From Alphaproteobacteria bacterium (GTDB taxonomy: Bacteria; Pseudomonadota; Alphaproteobacteria; Rhodobacterales; Rhodobacteraceae), in the NCBI GenBank assembly GCA_030148665.1, contig JASBSZ010000011.1:1-60195 (forward strand): 60,195 nucleotides of DNA, in the 5' to 3' direction. Numbering within the stretch: the stretch's first letter is position 1; each line of letters starts with the position of its first letter. Below are positions 16,127 to 22,805 of this stretch, piece after piece. A program made the translations under genes and the position numbers. Under the pieces are notes generated by a model. It saw nothing but the letters and a program-made list of their open reading frames with translations. It did no database searches and was not told where the DNA came from.

Positions 16127-16997
16127 GACGTTTTCAGTGGGTGATGGTGACACCTTCTATATTCGGCATGGCACCGACAATTTCACGATAATCGACTGCA
16201 ATCTGGTTGAGGATCGCCGTGAGGAAATCGTTGATGAGATCATCGAGATGTCCAAAGGCAAAGACATTAGCAGGTTCATATCCACCCACCCTGACGACGA
16301 CCATTTTCACGGTATCAAATACCTGGACGAGCGTAAGACAATCGTGAACTTCTACTGCGCCGAAAACGCTGCAACGAAAGACCCGGAGACAGATAGCTTC
16401 AAGCATTACAAGACGCTGCGGGACAGCGATAAGGCCTACAAGCTTTATAAGGGTTGTTCACGTTGCTGGATGAACAAAAGCGACGACCAGCGCAAAGCGT
16501 CGGGTATTAGCATTCTCTGGCCTGACATCGGAAATGCCAGTTACCAGGATGCCCTTAGTGCAGCAAATGATGGCGAGAGCCCCAACAACATCTCAATCAT
16601 TGCGCACTATGCGATAAACGAAGGCGCGACGTTTTGTTGGTTTGGTGACCTGGAGACGTCCTTCATGGAAGACATCTATGACGACATCGACTTGCGCAGT
16701 TCGGCGATCATCTTTGCCCCCCATCACGGACGAAAGAGCGGTCGGCTGCCGCAATCCTGGTTGGATGATCTGAAGCCGAAGATCATCGTCGTCGGAGAGG
16801 CGCCGTCTGAACATCTCGAATATTATCGGAATTTCAACACGATCAAGCAGAACTCTGCAGGCGATGTCACGTTCGACTGTGATGGCTCAAAGGTCCACAT
16901 CTACTGCTCAGCCAAAGCTTACTCCGAAAACTTCCTTGAAGATGAAAACATGCCAGATGCGCATGGAGGGTACTACATCGGAACTATAGTGCTTTGA
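16113..16997 (+). CDS. Second metallo-beta-lactamase-fold hydrolase of the operon
   Basis: The product is 294 residues and, unlike the first hydrolase, lacks acidic runs. The metal-binding motif THPDDDHFHG gives His59, Asp63, His64 and His66; a later WFGDLE and APHHGRKSG complete the site. The N-terminus MPIVKTFSVGDGDTFYI is the start of a ComEC-like hydrolase. The C-terminus contains HGG followed by eight residues, which could be noted as a possible processed tail but is not strong evidence. It is the last gene of the operon, 14 bp inside the preceding one. Function is unknown. Confidence 0.75.
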   Translation: MPIVKTFSVGDGDTFYIRHGTDNFTIIDCNLVEDRREEIVDEIIEMSKGKDISRFISTHPDDDHFHGIKYLDERKTIVNFYCAENAATKDPETDSFKHYKTLRDSDKAYKLYKGCSRCWMNKSDDQRKASGISILWPDIGNASYQDALSAANDGESPNNISIIAHYAINEGATFCWFGDLETSFMEDIYDDIDLRSSAIIFAPHHGRKSGRLPQSWLDDLKPKIIVVGEAPSEHLEYYRNFNTIKQNSAGDVTFDCDGSKVHIYCSAKAYSENFLEDENMPDAHGGYYIGTIVL

Positions 16998-17194
16998 GCG
17001 TAAGGTCGAACTATTGTGCAACCCTCAGTATTGTTCGAATTGTCAATCCAACGTCCGCTCAAGCAGAATGCTTAGCTCTTTTTGCGCCTTCAGCGAAGGT
17101 CTCCTTCCCGCCCTTCGGGTCGCATGTGCATGGTGCAGCATTGGTCTGAATGAATCCAAACAACAATTCTTTACTGCATGCTGGTTCTGATCTG

Positions 17195-17228
17195 AAAAAG
17201 AAAAAGTACGATTCGCGTTCGGGAATCG
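17195..17228 (-). terminator. Rho-independent terminator of the leftward early operon
   Basis: Read leftward, the hairpin CGATTC-CGAATCG-type stem (17209-17214 with 17223-17228) is followed by a T-rich run opposite 17195-17205. It lies ten bases after the stop of the DUF6362-like gene and separates phage transcription from the opposing cargo operon. The rest of 16998-17237 shows no supported gene. Confidence 0.6.
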
Positions 17229-17237
17229 CGACGGAGG

Positions 17238-17654
17238 TCAACTATTTGCGCGTTTTCGGTCGCGACGCCGCCCGTTCAGCCGTCTCGTGACGGTCTGCAA
17301 CGCCGCCACCCAGCGCCGCCAGGCCGTCTGCCGGACCAGGCCGATCTCGATGCAGACATGTCGCCATCGATAGCCCTCGGCCCGGAGCCAGATGATTTTG
17401 GCGTCCACCGGGTCCACAAAGCCGAGCCATTCGAGGCACTCTTCCATCCGGGCAATGTCGGCCGCCGACGGCACGATCTTCATCGTCGCCTCGTGCCAGC
17501 CATAGGCGTGTTTGGCCTCCTGCACATATTCGGGCCAGGAGCGGCCATAGCCCTTGGGGCCGGAGCCGGGCGGGTCGGGAAGGCGGCGCAGGGTGCGGGC
17601 GGCGTCCTCGAATCGATCCTCGACTTCGCGCACCGTGTATTGGCGCCGTTTCAT
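17238..17654 (-). CDS. DUF6362-like phage protein
   Basis: This is 138 residues, with no assigned biochemical function in the family. The centre reads HAYGWHEATMKIVPSAADI and the C-terminal half contains a helix-turn-helix-like pattern, VDAKIIWLRAEGYRWRHV followed by LVRQTAWRRWVAAL. That pattern is typical of small DNA-binding phage proteins found near the terminase genes in Rhodobacterales prophages. The ATG at 17654 overlaps the stop of the upstream gene as ATGA. It is the last gene of the early leftward operon, directly before a terminator. The role in DNA binding or late gene control is inferred. Confidence 0.7.
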   Translation of the reverse strand: MKRRQYTVREVEDRFEDAARTLRRLPDPPGSGPKGYGRSWPEYVQEAKHAYGWHEATMKIVPSAADIARMEECLEWLGFVDPVDAKIIWLRAEGYRWRHVCIEIGLVRQTAWRRWVAALQTVTRRLNGRRRDRKRANS

Positions 17655-17998
17655 ACTTCGATCACCTCGATCCCCTGCGCCGCCGCCACGGCCCGGCGCA
17701 CCTCATAGTCGCGGGTCGGCACGCCCTTGGCGTCCTCGTAGATCGTCCGCCCCGTGCGCAGGTCGGTGTAGGCGAAATCCACCGTCAGCCGCATGCGCCG
17801 TCCCGTCCGGGTCAACAGCGGCCCGTCGCGGCCTTCCAGTTCAAGCACCACCTGCCGGCGCAGGTCGGCGATCTCGCCGGCCTTCTCCAGCAGGCAGAGC
17901 TGCGCCCAGCGCATCGCCTCGCGCTTGGAATCGAACTGTACACCGTGGAGCGTCGTGCGCAGGGCGGAAAACTTGTTCTTTCGTCGACCGACCTTCAT
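17651..17998 (-). CDS. DUF1064 family phage nuclease-like protein
   Basis: The product is 115 residues. DUF1064 proteins have a restriction-endonuclease-like fold and are thought to act on branched phage DNA. Family landmarks are visible: QFDSKREAMRWAQLCLLEKA near residue 20-40, GEIADLRRQVVLEL, a strand with VDFAYTD carrying the acidic residue, and IYEDAKGVPTRDYEVRR with the E-x-K type motif near 90. The ATG at 17998 overlaps the stop of the GapR-like gene. It belongs to the early leftward operon with two DNA-associated neighbours, consistent with recombination or replication use. Confidence 0.82.
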   Translation of the reverse strand: MKVGRRKNKFSALRTTLHGVQFDSKREAMRWAQLCLLEKAGEIADLRRQVVLELEGRDGPLLTRTGRRMRLTVDFAYTDLRTGRTIYEDAKGVPTRDYEVRRAVAAAQGIEVIEV

Positions 17999-18375
17999 CA
18001 CATCCCCAGCGCCTCGCGGTAAAGATCCAGCACGGCCTGTTCCTCGGCCAGGTCGTCCTGGTCGCGCTTGCGCTCGCGGATGATTTGGCGCAGCGCCTTG
18101 GTGTCGTAGCCGCGCCCCTTGGCCTCGGCCATCACCTCCTTCTGCTGGTCGGCGATATCCTTCTTCTCCGCATCCAGGCGCTCATAGCGTTCAACGAACT
18201 GGCGCAACTCGGACGCGGCCACGCGGTAAACCTTCTCGCGCGCCGCCTCGAAATCCGGGTCGGGTTTCAGGGGTACCTTGCCGGCCGCACCCCGCGCCTG
18301 GTCAAGCTCGCCTTGCGGGAACGGGCCGGCCCTGGTCCCGTCCTGTGTCTCGATCGTCATTGTCAGGTCATCCAT
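17998..18375 (-). CDS. DUF2312 (GapR-like) DNA-associated protein
   Basis: The product is 125 residues. GapR of Caulobacter, the studied DUF2312 protein, clamps overtwisted DNA and stimulates topoisomerases. The conserved part here is SELRQFVERYERLDAEKKDI followed by a coiled region and GYDTKALRQIIRERKRD. The first 50 residues are a poorly conserved extension. I chose the ATG at 18375, just upstream of the stop of the next gene; an in-frame start at 18402 would add nine residues. A phage copy could help replication. That role is inferred. Confidence 0.85.
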   Translation of the reverse strand: MDDLTMTIETQDGTRAGPFPQGELDQARGAAGKVPLKPDPDFEAAREKVYRVAASELRQFVERYERLDAEKKDIADQQKEVMAEAKGRGYDTKALRQIIRERKRDQDDLAEEQAVLDLYREALGM

Positions 18376-18589
18376 TTCGGTTCTTCCTTTCGCTTTCAGC
18401 AAGCCACCGCTCCACGCTCTTGCGCCGGTAAAACACCCGCCGTCCGACCTTCACCAGCGGCGGCCCCGTGCCCCTCGTCGCCCAGCGCGCCAGTGTGTCG
18501 GGCGTGACCCCCAGTTCCTCCGCCAACTCGACCCGCCCGATCCAGTCGGACAGCACCCCCGCCCGTGGCTCTGCCGTTCTTGGCTTCAT
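18368..18589 (-). CDS. MerR/excisionase-type helix-turn-helix protein
   Basis: The product is 73 residues. The sequence IGRVELAEELGVTPDTLARW is a winged helix-turn-helix of the kind found in small MerR-like and Xis proteins, followed by the wing PPLVKVGRRVFYRRKSVERW. Its C-terminus overlaps the GapR-like gene by eight bases. It may be an excisionase or an early regulator; its distance from the integrase (about 4 kb, opposite strand) makes a regulator about as likely. Confidence 0.8.
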   Translation of the reverse strand: MKPRTAEPRAGVLSDWIGRVELAEELGVTPDTLARWATRGTGPPLVKVGRRVFYRRKSVERWLAESERKNRNG

Positions 18590-18634
18590 GGGTTGTCCAC
18601 AGTCCCCCAGCGATTTCGGCGCGGTGCGGAATTG

Positions 18635-18790
18635 TCTTTTCCTTTCATTTCCTCTCTTTTCCTTTCAGCGCGGAATACTTCGGAAGGATTAGCGGCAGAC
18701 TTGCCCGTTCATTCCGGATTCCGAGCAGCTTCTTTCCACATTCCTTCCTATTTCTTTCCGCCGGAAAGAATTTGGAAACTTTCAGAAATT
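18635..18790. repeat. Cluster of CTTTCC/GGAAAG-type repeats
   Basis: TCTTTTCCTTTCA occurs twice, at 18635 and 18655, 20 bp apart. It is followed by TTCGGAAGG, TTCCGGATTCCG, TTCTTTCCACATTCCTTCC and TTCTTTCCGCCGGAAAG up to about 18790. The stretch is purine/pyrimidine-asymmetric and has no gene. It lies between two early phage genes, so a replication origin or regulator-binding array are the obvious options. Neither is shown. Confidence 0.5.
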
Positions 18791-19399
18791 TCGGTCCAGC
18801 GCCTCCATTGCCTCGCGGACTCGGGCTGGCGTCCTGTTCCCCGGGCAGTTCTCCAACAGCCAGGAATCGAGCCGGGCGACATAATCGGCATTATCGGCCA
18901 AACCGCGATGGCCACCTGCCTCGAGAATTTGCCGCTTCAATGCCACCAGCCGCTTGCGTTCGCGCTCGCGTTCGCGCGCCTCAATCCGGTCTCGTTTGCT
19001 TTTCAGGGCTACCAGCGCCTGTTCAGTGACCACCGGATGCATGAGGCGCAGCTTGTCGCCGCATCTGCATGGGCGCCAATTGTACAGCGGCGAAACCTCG
19101 CGCGAACACAGGTCTTTCCAGGTCGCGAGATCGATCATCAGCAGCTTGGCCAACACGGCATCGTCGGTCGGCAGGGTGCCCACGGGCGACTGATTCTGAG
19201 CGATGAAGAACAAGTCGAGGCCATAGCCCCGCACCTCGGCGCTGGCCCGCAGGCGGAAGTCGCTGTTGAGCCAGCGGTTGAACCAGAAGGGCACGAAATA
19301 ATGGGTCTCGAGCCGTTCGTCGGGGGCGATGGGGTATTCGGGCAGGCTTGATGCGTCGTGGACCTGCGCGAGCAGGCGGCTCATGATGGGGCGACTCAT
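18782..19399 (-). CDS. Phage early protein resembling DUF1376/YdaU
   Basis: The product is 205 residues. The segment ETHYFVPFWFNRWLNSDFRL followed by GLDLFFIAQNQSPVGTLPTDD resembles the N-terminus of YdaU-like DUF1376 proteins that accompany phage replication genes. A central CRCGDKLRLMHP has two close cysteines. A highly charged helix (about 135-160, REREREREKR-like) follows. It is the first gene of the early leftward operon, just upstream of the TA promoter region. Replication involvement is inferred from family resemblance and place. Confidence 0.6.
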   Translation of the reverse strand: MSRPIMSRLLAQVHDASSLPEYPIAPDERLETHYFVPFWFNRWLNSDFRLRASAEVRGYGLDLFFIAQNQSPVGTLPTDDAVLAKLLMIDLATWKDLCSREVSPLYNWRPCRCGDKLRLMHPVVTEQALVALKSKRDRIEARERERERKRLVALKRQILEAGGHRGLADNADYVARLDSWLLENCPGNRTPARVREAMEALDRNF

Positions 19400-19424
19400 G
19401 ACATGTCTCCCATCTCTTGTTTTT

Positions 19425-19467
19425 TGTGTGTATTATTATTGCGCCCCCGAATTAATGTGTGTATATT
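19425..19467 (+). promoter_or_regulatory. Direct repeats upstream of brnT
   Basis: TGTGTGTATTATT at 19425 and TGTGTGTATATT at 19456 are near-identical and 31 bp apart, about three helical turns, in the short AT-rich gap between the leftward early operon and brnT. BrnA-type antitoxins repress their own promoter, so these are candidate BrnA sites. This is inferred from position only. Confidence 0.4.
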
Positions 19468-19476
19468 TGACGCGCG

Positions 19477-19749
19477 ATGAAGCTGGAATGGGACGAGGAA
19501 AAGCGGCAGCGAACCCTGCGCGAGCGCGGCGTTGATTTCGCCGACGTGGCGCGGCTGGACTGGGACCGGGCGGTGATCATTCCCGACACCCGGCGTGACT
19601 ACGGCGAGCCGCGCGAGGTGGCGATGGCGGAGCTGGGTGGCCGCCTGATGGTGGTCGCCTACACCGTCCGCGACGGTGCGCTGCGGGTGATCAGCTTCCG
19701 CAAGGCGAACCACAGAGAAAGGAAGGTATTCGATGACTTCACCGCGTGA
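19477..19749 (+). CDS. brnT: BrnT ribonuclease toxin
   Basis: The product is 90 residues, the normal BrnT length. BrnT is a RelE-fold ribonuclease that stops translation and is neutralised by BrnA. Family signature residues are present: MKLEWDEEKRQRTLRERGVD at the N-terminus (the W-D-x-x-K motif), a central RDYGEPREVAMAELGGR, and the C-terminal RVISFRKANHRERKVFD with catalytic basic residues. The next gene overlaps its 3' end by 17 bp. It sits in the prophage immunity flank. Confidence 0.92.
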   Translation: MKLEWDEEKRQRTLRERGVDFADVARLDWDRAVIIPDTRRDYGEPREVAMAELGGRLMVVAYTVRDGALRVISFRKANHRERKVFDDFTA

Positions 19750-19969
19750 ACCGCTGATCGGCCCGGACGGTGAGGTTCGGGAGATCACGGCGGATGATCT
19801 GAAAAACGCCCGCCGGGGGCGGCCGCCTCTGCCGCCCGAGGCCCGCAAGAAACGCGTCCAGCTGATGCTCGACCCGGACGTGGTCGAGAAGCTGCGCGCG
19901 GGCGGTCGCGGCGTGAGCACCCGCGTCAACGCGATCCTGCGCAAGGAGCTGGGCCTTACGGGATCATGA
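19733..19969 (+). CDS. brnA: BrnA antitoxin
   Basis: The product is 78 residues. BrnA binds BrnT through its N-terminal part and DNA through a C-terminal ribbon-helix-helix. RGRPPLPPEARKKRVQLMLD and DVVEKLRAGGRGVSTRVN give the ribbon-helix-helix segment (about 30-75). The toxin-first order with overlapping genes is standard for brnTA. Its stop overlaps the start of a HicB-like gene, so the operon has a third member. Confidence 0.88.
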   Translation: MTSPREPLIGPDGEVREITADDLKNARRGRPPLPPEARKKRVQLMLDPDVVEKLRAGGRGVSTRVNAILRKELGLTGS

Positions 19970-20232
19970 CCATGCAGGCCTACATCGCCTTGGTCCACAA
20001 GGACCAGGGAAGCGCCTGGGGCGTCAGCTTTCCCGACGTGCCTAGTTGCTTCTCGGCGGCCGACCGCAGGGAGGACATCCTGCCCAGCGCGATCGCGGCG
20101 CTGGGCCTGCATCTGGACGGGCAGGACGCGCCCGAAGCGCGCGACGTGACCGAGATCGCGGCAGACCCGGAGTTCGCCGAAGAGCTCCGCAGCGGAGCCT
20201 TCCTCATGGAGGTTCCATACGACGCCGCCTGA
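19966..20232 (+). CDS. HicB-like antitoxin-type protein without a HicA partner
   Basis: The product is 88 residues. The start MQAYIALVHKDQGSAWGVSF followed by DVPSCFSAADRREDILPSAI is the RNase-H-like HicB domain. Normally hicA sits just upstream and encodes the mRNA-cleaving toxin; here brnA takes that place and no 60-residue HicA is visible on either side. The first ATG overlaps the brnA stop. It could be an orphan regulator, an antitoxin for BrnT, or a recombination leftover. It lacks the C-terminal DNA-binding domain common in HicB. Confidence 0.75.
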   Translation: MTMQAYIALVHKDQGSAWGVSFPDVPSCFSAADRREDILPSAIAALGLHLDGQDAPEARDVTEIAADPEFAEELRSGAFLMEVPYDAA

Positions 20233-20524
20233 ATACCTGCCCTGCGCTGTCGCACTCTCGACCAGGCCAGCCGCCCCGTTCCGCCGCATGGCGGGTCCGA
20301 AGGAAACGTGGCCGGCCAGCAGGCCCGCCGCGCTGCACCGGCGATGTGTGGCGCCGTGGGGCGACGACAACGGGAGGTGGTGCCCGCCGCCGGTTTGCTC
20401 GAAGCCGGTCATGCCGACCTCCGCCCGTGTCTTGAATGGCACAGCATTTCCGGCCACAAGATCTTTCTGCTTGAGCGAGTCGCAGTAACCTTCCAACGTG
20501 TAAGCCATGGAACGCCCAGCAACA
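20233..20524. other. Gap with no well-supported gene
   Basis: A leftward frame beginning at 20508 (MAYTLEGYCDSLKQKD), 16 bases after the Cro-like gene stop, is open but runs on antisense through hicB-like and brnA DNA. This is typical of chance frames in GC-rich sequence. Rightward frames here have no ribosome site. I do not call a gene. Confidence 0.4.
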
Positions 20525-20737
20525 TCACGCGACCTTCCCTGCCGATTTCCAGTTGAAGGCCGAGATCGGACATTCCACCCCTTCCCGGTCGCAAAGCTCC
20601 TTGAGCGGGGCATACCAGCTGGCAGGAAACCGGCGGCCGCGCGACAGGACGTTGGAAATGGCAGTCTCACCGACGCCCAGCGCTTGGCGAAGGCGCCTGC
20701 GGCCTATGCTTTCGATAATTTTCTCGGCATCGCTCAT
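20525..20737 (-). CDS. Cro-like phage regulator
   Basis: The product is 70 residues from the ATG at 20737. The sequence IIESIGRRRLRQALGVGETA followed by ISNVLSRGRRFPASWY is a YdaS/Cro-type helix-turn-helix. I prefer 20737 over the longer start at 20782, because the palindromic operator at 20751-20765 would otherwise lie inside the coding sequence. It diverges from the CI-like gene, the arrangement of a phage immunity switch, and would be the first leftward regulator on induction. Confidence 0.8.
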   Translation of the reverse strand: MSDAEKIIESIGRRRLRQALGVGETAISNVLSRGRRFPASWYAPLKELCDREGVECPISAFNWKSAGKVA

Positions 20738-20750
20738 AAAGGCGAGAATA

Positions 20751-20808
20751 TCCACAAAATGTGGATTCGTCAAACCCGCCAATCGACCGTTTGTTCACAA
20801 ATTGTGTA
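20751..20808. promoter_or_regulatory. Phage immunity operators between cro-like and cI-like genes
   Basis: TCCACA-AAA-TGTGGA at 20751-20765 is a perfect palindrome. TTCACA-AAT-TGTGTA at 20794-20808 is a degenerate copy. Two further copies lie at 21564-21609, beyond the cI-like gene. The shared core T(C/T)CACANNNTGTG(G/A)A flanking a divergent repressor pair is what operators of the switch should look like. Confidence 0.72.
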
Positions 20809-20825
20809 CAGTGTACATCTAGGCC

Positions 20826-21140
20826 ATGGAAAAGTCAGACAAGTATCCCCATAGAGAGATCGGCGAACGCCTCCGCGCCATCCGGCGCCTGACGGGCCTG
20901 TCGGCCAAGGACTTTGCTGCCGAGTGCGGCTTTGGCGAAACCCAGTACGCCAACTGGGAAAGCGGCTACCGCCGACCCTTGCCCGAGAACGCGGCCGTGC
21001 TGGTCGACAAGTTCGGCGTGACCATGGACTTTATATATTTGGGTAGAGATACGACGTTGCCGTACAATTTGAGAAGGGAGCTCTCGTCAAGCCCCTCTGA
21101 TAGTGGCCAAAGGAAGTCGAACGGCAGGCCGGACTCCTGA
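20826..21140 (+). CDS. CI-like XRE-family phage repressor, short form
   Basis: The product is 104 residues. A canonical XRE helix-turn-helix covers about residues 9-65, with ERLRAIRRLTGLSAKDFAAE, then FGETQYANWESGYRRP and LPENAAVLVDKFGVTMDFIY. The C-terminus is a polar tail with no peptidase domain, so it would not self-cleave like lambda CI; an anti-repressor or another trigger would be needed. It diverges from the Cro-like gene and is flanked on both sides by related palindromes. Confidence 0.85.
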   Translation: MEKSDKYPHREIGERLRAIRRLTGLSAKDFAAECGFGETQYANWESGYRRPLPENAAVLVDKFGVTMDFIYLGRDTTLPYNLRRELSSSPSDSGQRKSNGRPDS

Positions 21141-21345
21141 GCGGCCCAGATCACGATATCGACCCGCCTTTGTTCCTTCATCGCAATACCAAAAAATTTA
21201 TCAGCATTGAATCTTGCCACGTTTCATAGGGAAATGTGGCGCAAGTAAGGCGACCACGCCTCTCGCAGCCAGAGAAGGCGGAAAATTTTTCGAAACCCGG
21301 CGCCCGGAAAAATATCGGCAACGAAAATTTGCGCTAACCGCATAG

Positions 21346-21375
21346 TTGTCCACAATTGCTGCGCAGTTATCCACA
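21346..21375 (+). other. Two DnaA boxes in 21-bp iterated repeats
   Basis: TTGTCCACA (21346-21354) and TTATCCACA (21367-21375, the consensus DnaA box) lie 21 bp apart, each followed by a near copy of RTTGCTG. The flanks at 21240-21345 are AT-richer than the surroundings. This may be a phage replication origin. No supported gene lies in 21141-21641, where leftward frames such as 21201-21476 lack a domain or ribosome site. Confidence 0.5.
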
Positions 21376-21563
21376 GTTGCTGGCTCCATCGTCATCAATC
21401 CATCTTCCCAAACCGCCTTGAATCGGTCGACAACCCGAATCACAAACCGCGAGCAGGCGACCGGCATGCAGCCCAAAACCTGCCTCTATCCAGGCCGACA
21501 GATCATTGGCCGAATGATTCGCCATCCTTCGTCATCGGCGTGGCTTCATGGGAATCTCATAAC

Positions 21564-21609
21564 TCCACAATATGTGGATATACAAGCTTGACAATTCACA
21601 TTTTGTGAA
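21564..21609 (+). promoter_or_regulatory. Second operator pair with a -35-like TTGACA
   Basis: TCCACA-ATA-TGTGGA (21564-21578) and TTCACA-TTT-TGTGAA (21595-21609) are both perfect palindromes. TTGACA at 21588-21593 lies between them, so a repressor on the second site would cover the promoter spacer. They precede the rightward operon that ends in integrase. A matching -10 is not clear. Confidence 0.65.
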
Positions 21610-21641
21610 TACCCTTTGGCGGGCAAGGAGGGAGATCACGC

Positions 21642-21944
21642 ATGACCATTCACCCATTCCCCAGGCTTCCAATGTCCGAAGGCACCGCCCGCCATGTGCT
21701 GACCAATCCCCATCCGCGGCAATCTCCACAGCTTCGCCGGCTCGCCTGGGCCACGCTGGGGGCCCTTCGCGTCCAGGGGAATGACAAAATGTGCGCCACC
21801 GGTCCGGCCGATCTCCCGGCGCGCGCAGGTCGGGGGTCGCCTCTTCCCCCGGCCCGACTGGCGGGCAGGCCCACCACCACTCACCCTCCAAGGCCTGCCC
21901 GTCACTTTTTCCCCGGTGACGCGACAATGGAGCCAACGAAGTGA
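21642..21944 (+). CDS. Hypothetical protein, first gene of the integrase operon
   Basis: The product would be 100 residues, rich in proline and arginine, with no recognisable domain. Support is an AAGGAGG about ten bases before the ATG, its position just after the second operator pair, and its stop, which overlaps the GTG of the next gene. Against it, the composition (PPARLAGRPTTTHPPRPARH) resembles chance translation of GC-rich DNA. Confidence 0.4.
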   Translation: MTIHPFPRLPMSEGTARHVLTNPHPRQSPQLRRLAWATLGALRVQGNDKMCATGPADLPARAGRGSPLPPARLAGRPTTTHPPRPARHFFPGDATMEPTK

Positions 21945-22285
21945 ACGAGAGAAAGGCCAGCAGGCGAACGCCCAGCGCATCCGACGGAACAATAGGCCTT
22001 GGTGCGCCGGTGCTTGTGCGGCGCGGGCCGGGCGAGCCCGAGTTTCATGCCCGTGTTGTCGCGCGCACCTTTGGCCCGCAGATCTTTGACGTCGAAGCTG
22101 CCGATGGCGAGGTGATCCGCGGCCTGACCCTTGTCCGGCTGGACGAAAACGCGCTGGCCATTCGGCGTGCGATCGACGCGCTCGATAGCAATCAACGGCC
22201 CGTTTTCATCAGAAATTGCCGCACCTCGCGGAAACAACCCGAAAACACGCCGCTTGCGCGGCCAGATACCAGCAAAAACCAATGA
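21941..22285 (+). CDS. Small phage protein of unknown function
   Basis: The product is 114 residues starting at a GTG that overlaps the previous stop. The middle (about 24-72) reads like a compact beta domain: APVLVRRGPGEPEFHARVVA, then RTFGPQIFDVEAADGEVIRG and LTLVRLDENAL. The N-terminus is polar and the tail is basic. No known family was recognised. It lies in the operon leading to integrase. Confidence 0.5.
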   Translation: MNERKASRRTPSASDGTIGLGAPVLVRRGPGEPEFHARVVARTFGPQIFDVEAADGEVIRGLTLVRLDENALAIRRAIDALDSNQRPVFIRNCRTSRKQPENTPLARPDTSKNQ

Positions 22286-22306
22286 AAAACAAAGATTTGT
22301 CGTCGG

Positions 22307-22633
22307 ATGACTGTTGACTGTGAAACACCGCTACGGCTGATGGAGGACGTGCCTGACACCACCGCGCTGGGCGCGCTCATCAAAGCCCTGGCCGCATTGC
22401 CGGCCGCCCAGCGCCTTGATGCCCTCAAGCGGGCGGTGCTCAGGAACGGAGGACGATGGGACCTGCCGTCGGAATTGCCCGGCGTCTACCGGCCGGCTCT
22501 GGTCTCGCTGCAGGTGTTCGGAGTGCATGCCATGGCGGAAACGCTGGAGGAATTGCCGAGAAACTGGATGCGGGCGGCGCGGAATGTGCTCACGGCCTGC
22601 GAAATAAAGGAGGATCAAGATGGACGACACTGA
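22307..22633 (+). CDS. Small helical phage protein of unknown function
   Basis: The product is 108 residues, mostly helical by eye, with repeated hydrophobic heptads: LGALIKALAALPAAQRLDAL, then VSLQVFGVHAMAETLEELPR. I do not recognise the family. Its 3' end overlaps the next gene by 14 bp, consistent with a co-translated operon controlled from the operators at 21564-21609. Confidence 0.55.
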   Translation: MTVDCETPLRLMEDVPDTTALGALIKALAALPAAQRLDALKRAVLRNGGRWDLPSELPGVYRPALVSLQVFGVHAMAETLEELPRNWMRAARNVLTACEIKEDQDGRH

Positions 22634-22805
22634 CAAGCCCAGGCGCGCCCCGACGCAGGCGGAAATCATGCGCGTTCTGTCGGCGGCAAAGAAGGCGGGA
22701 CTCGACGTTTCGGCCTATGCCGTGAAGGGACAGGAAATTCGCGTCGTCACCAAGGGCGGCGAGGCGCTGAGCGACCTGTTCGATGCAGTGGACTTCTCCA
22801 GTTGA
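22620..22805 (+). CDS. Small protein immediately upstream of integrase
   Basis: The product is 61 residues. It begins with GGAGGATCAAG six bases before the ATG. The sequence RRAPTQAEIMRVLSAAKKAG followed by LDVSAYAVKGQEIRVVTKGG suggests one helix-turn pair and a beta hairpin, as in the small proteins that often precede phage integrases. It may be an excisionase, but no clear winged helix is visible. The stop overlaps the integrase TTG start. Confidence 0.68.
   Translation: MDDTDKPRRAPTQAEIMRVLSAAKKAGLDVSAYAVKGQEIRVVTKGGEALSDLFDAVDFSS

Noticed and set aside
16960..16997. HGG near the end of the second hydrolase as a ubiquitin-like tail
   Set aside because: The protein is a metallo-beta-lactamase fold, not a beta-grasp, and one GG pair eight residues from the end is weak evidence.
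17059..17241. Leftward 60-codon frame after the early phage operon
   Set aside because: It overlaps the terminator hairpin and has no ribosome site or domain.
19396..20670. Leftward open frame of 424 codons across brnTA and the hicB-like gene
   Set aside because: It covers three convincing genes antisense and has no domain; only its first 80 codons could be argued for.
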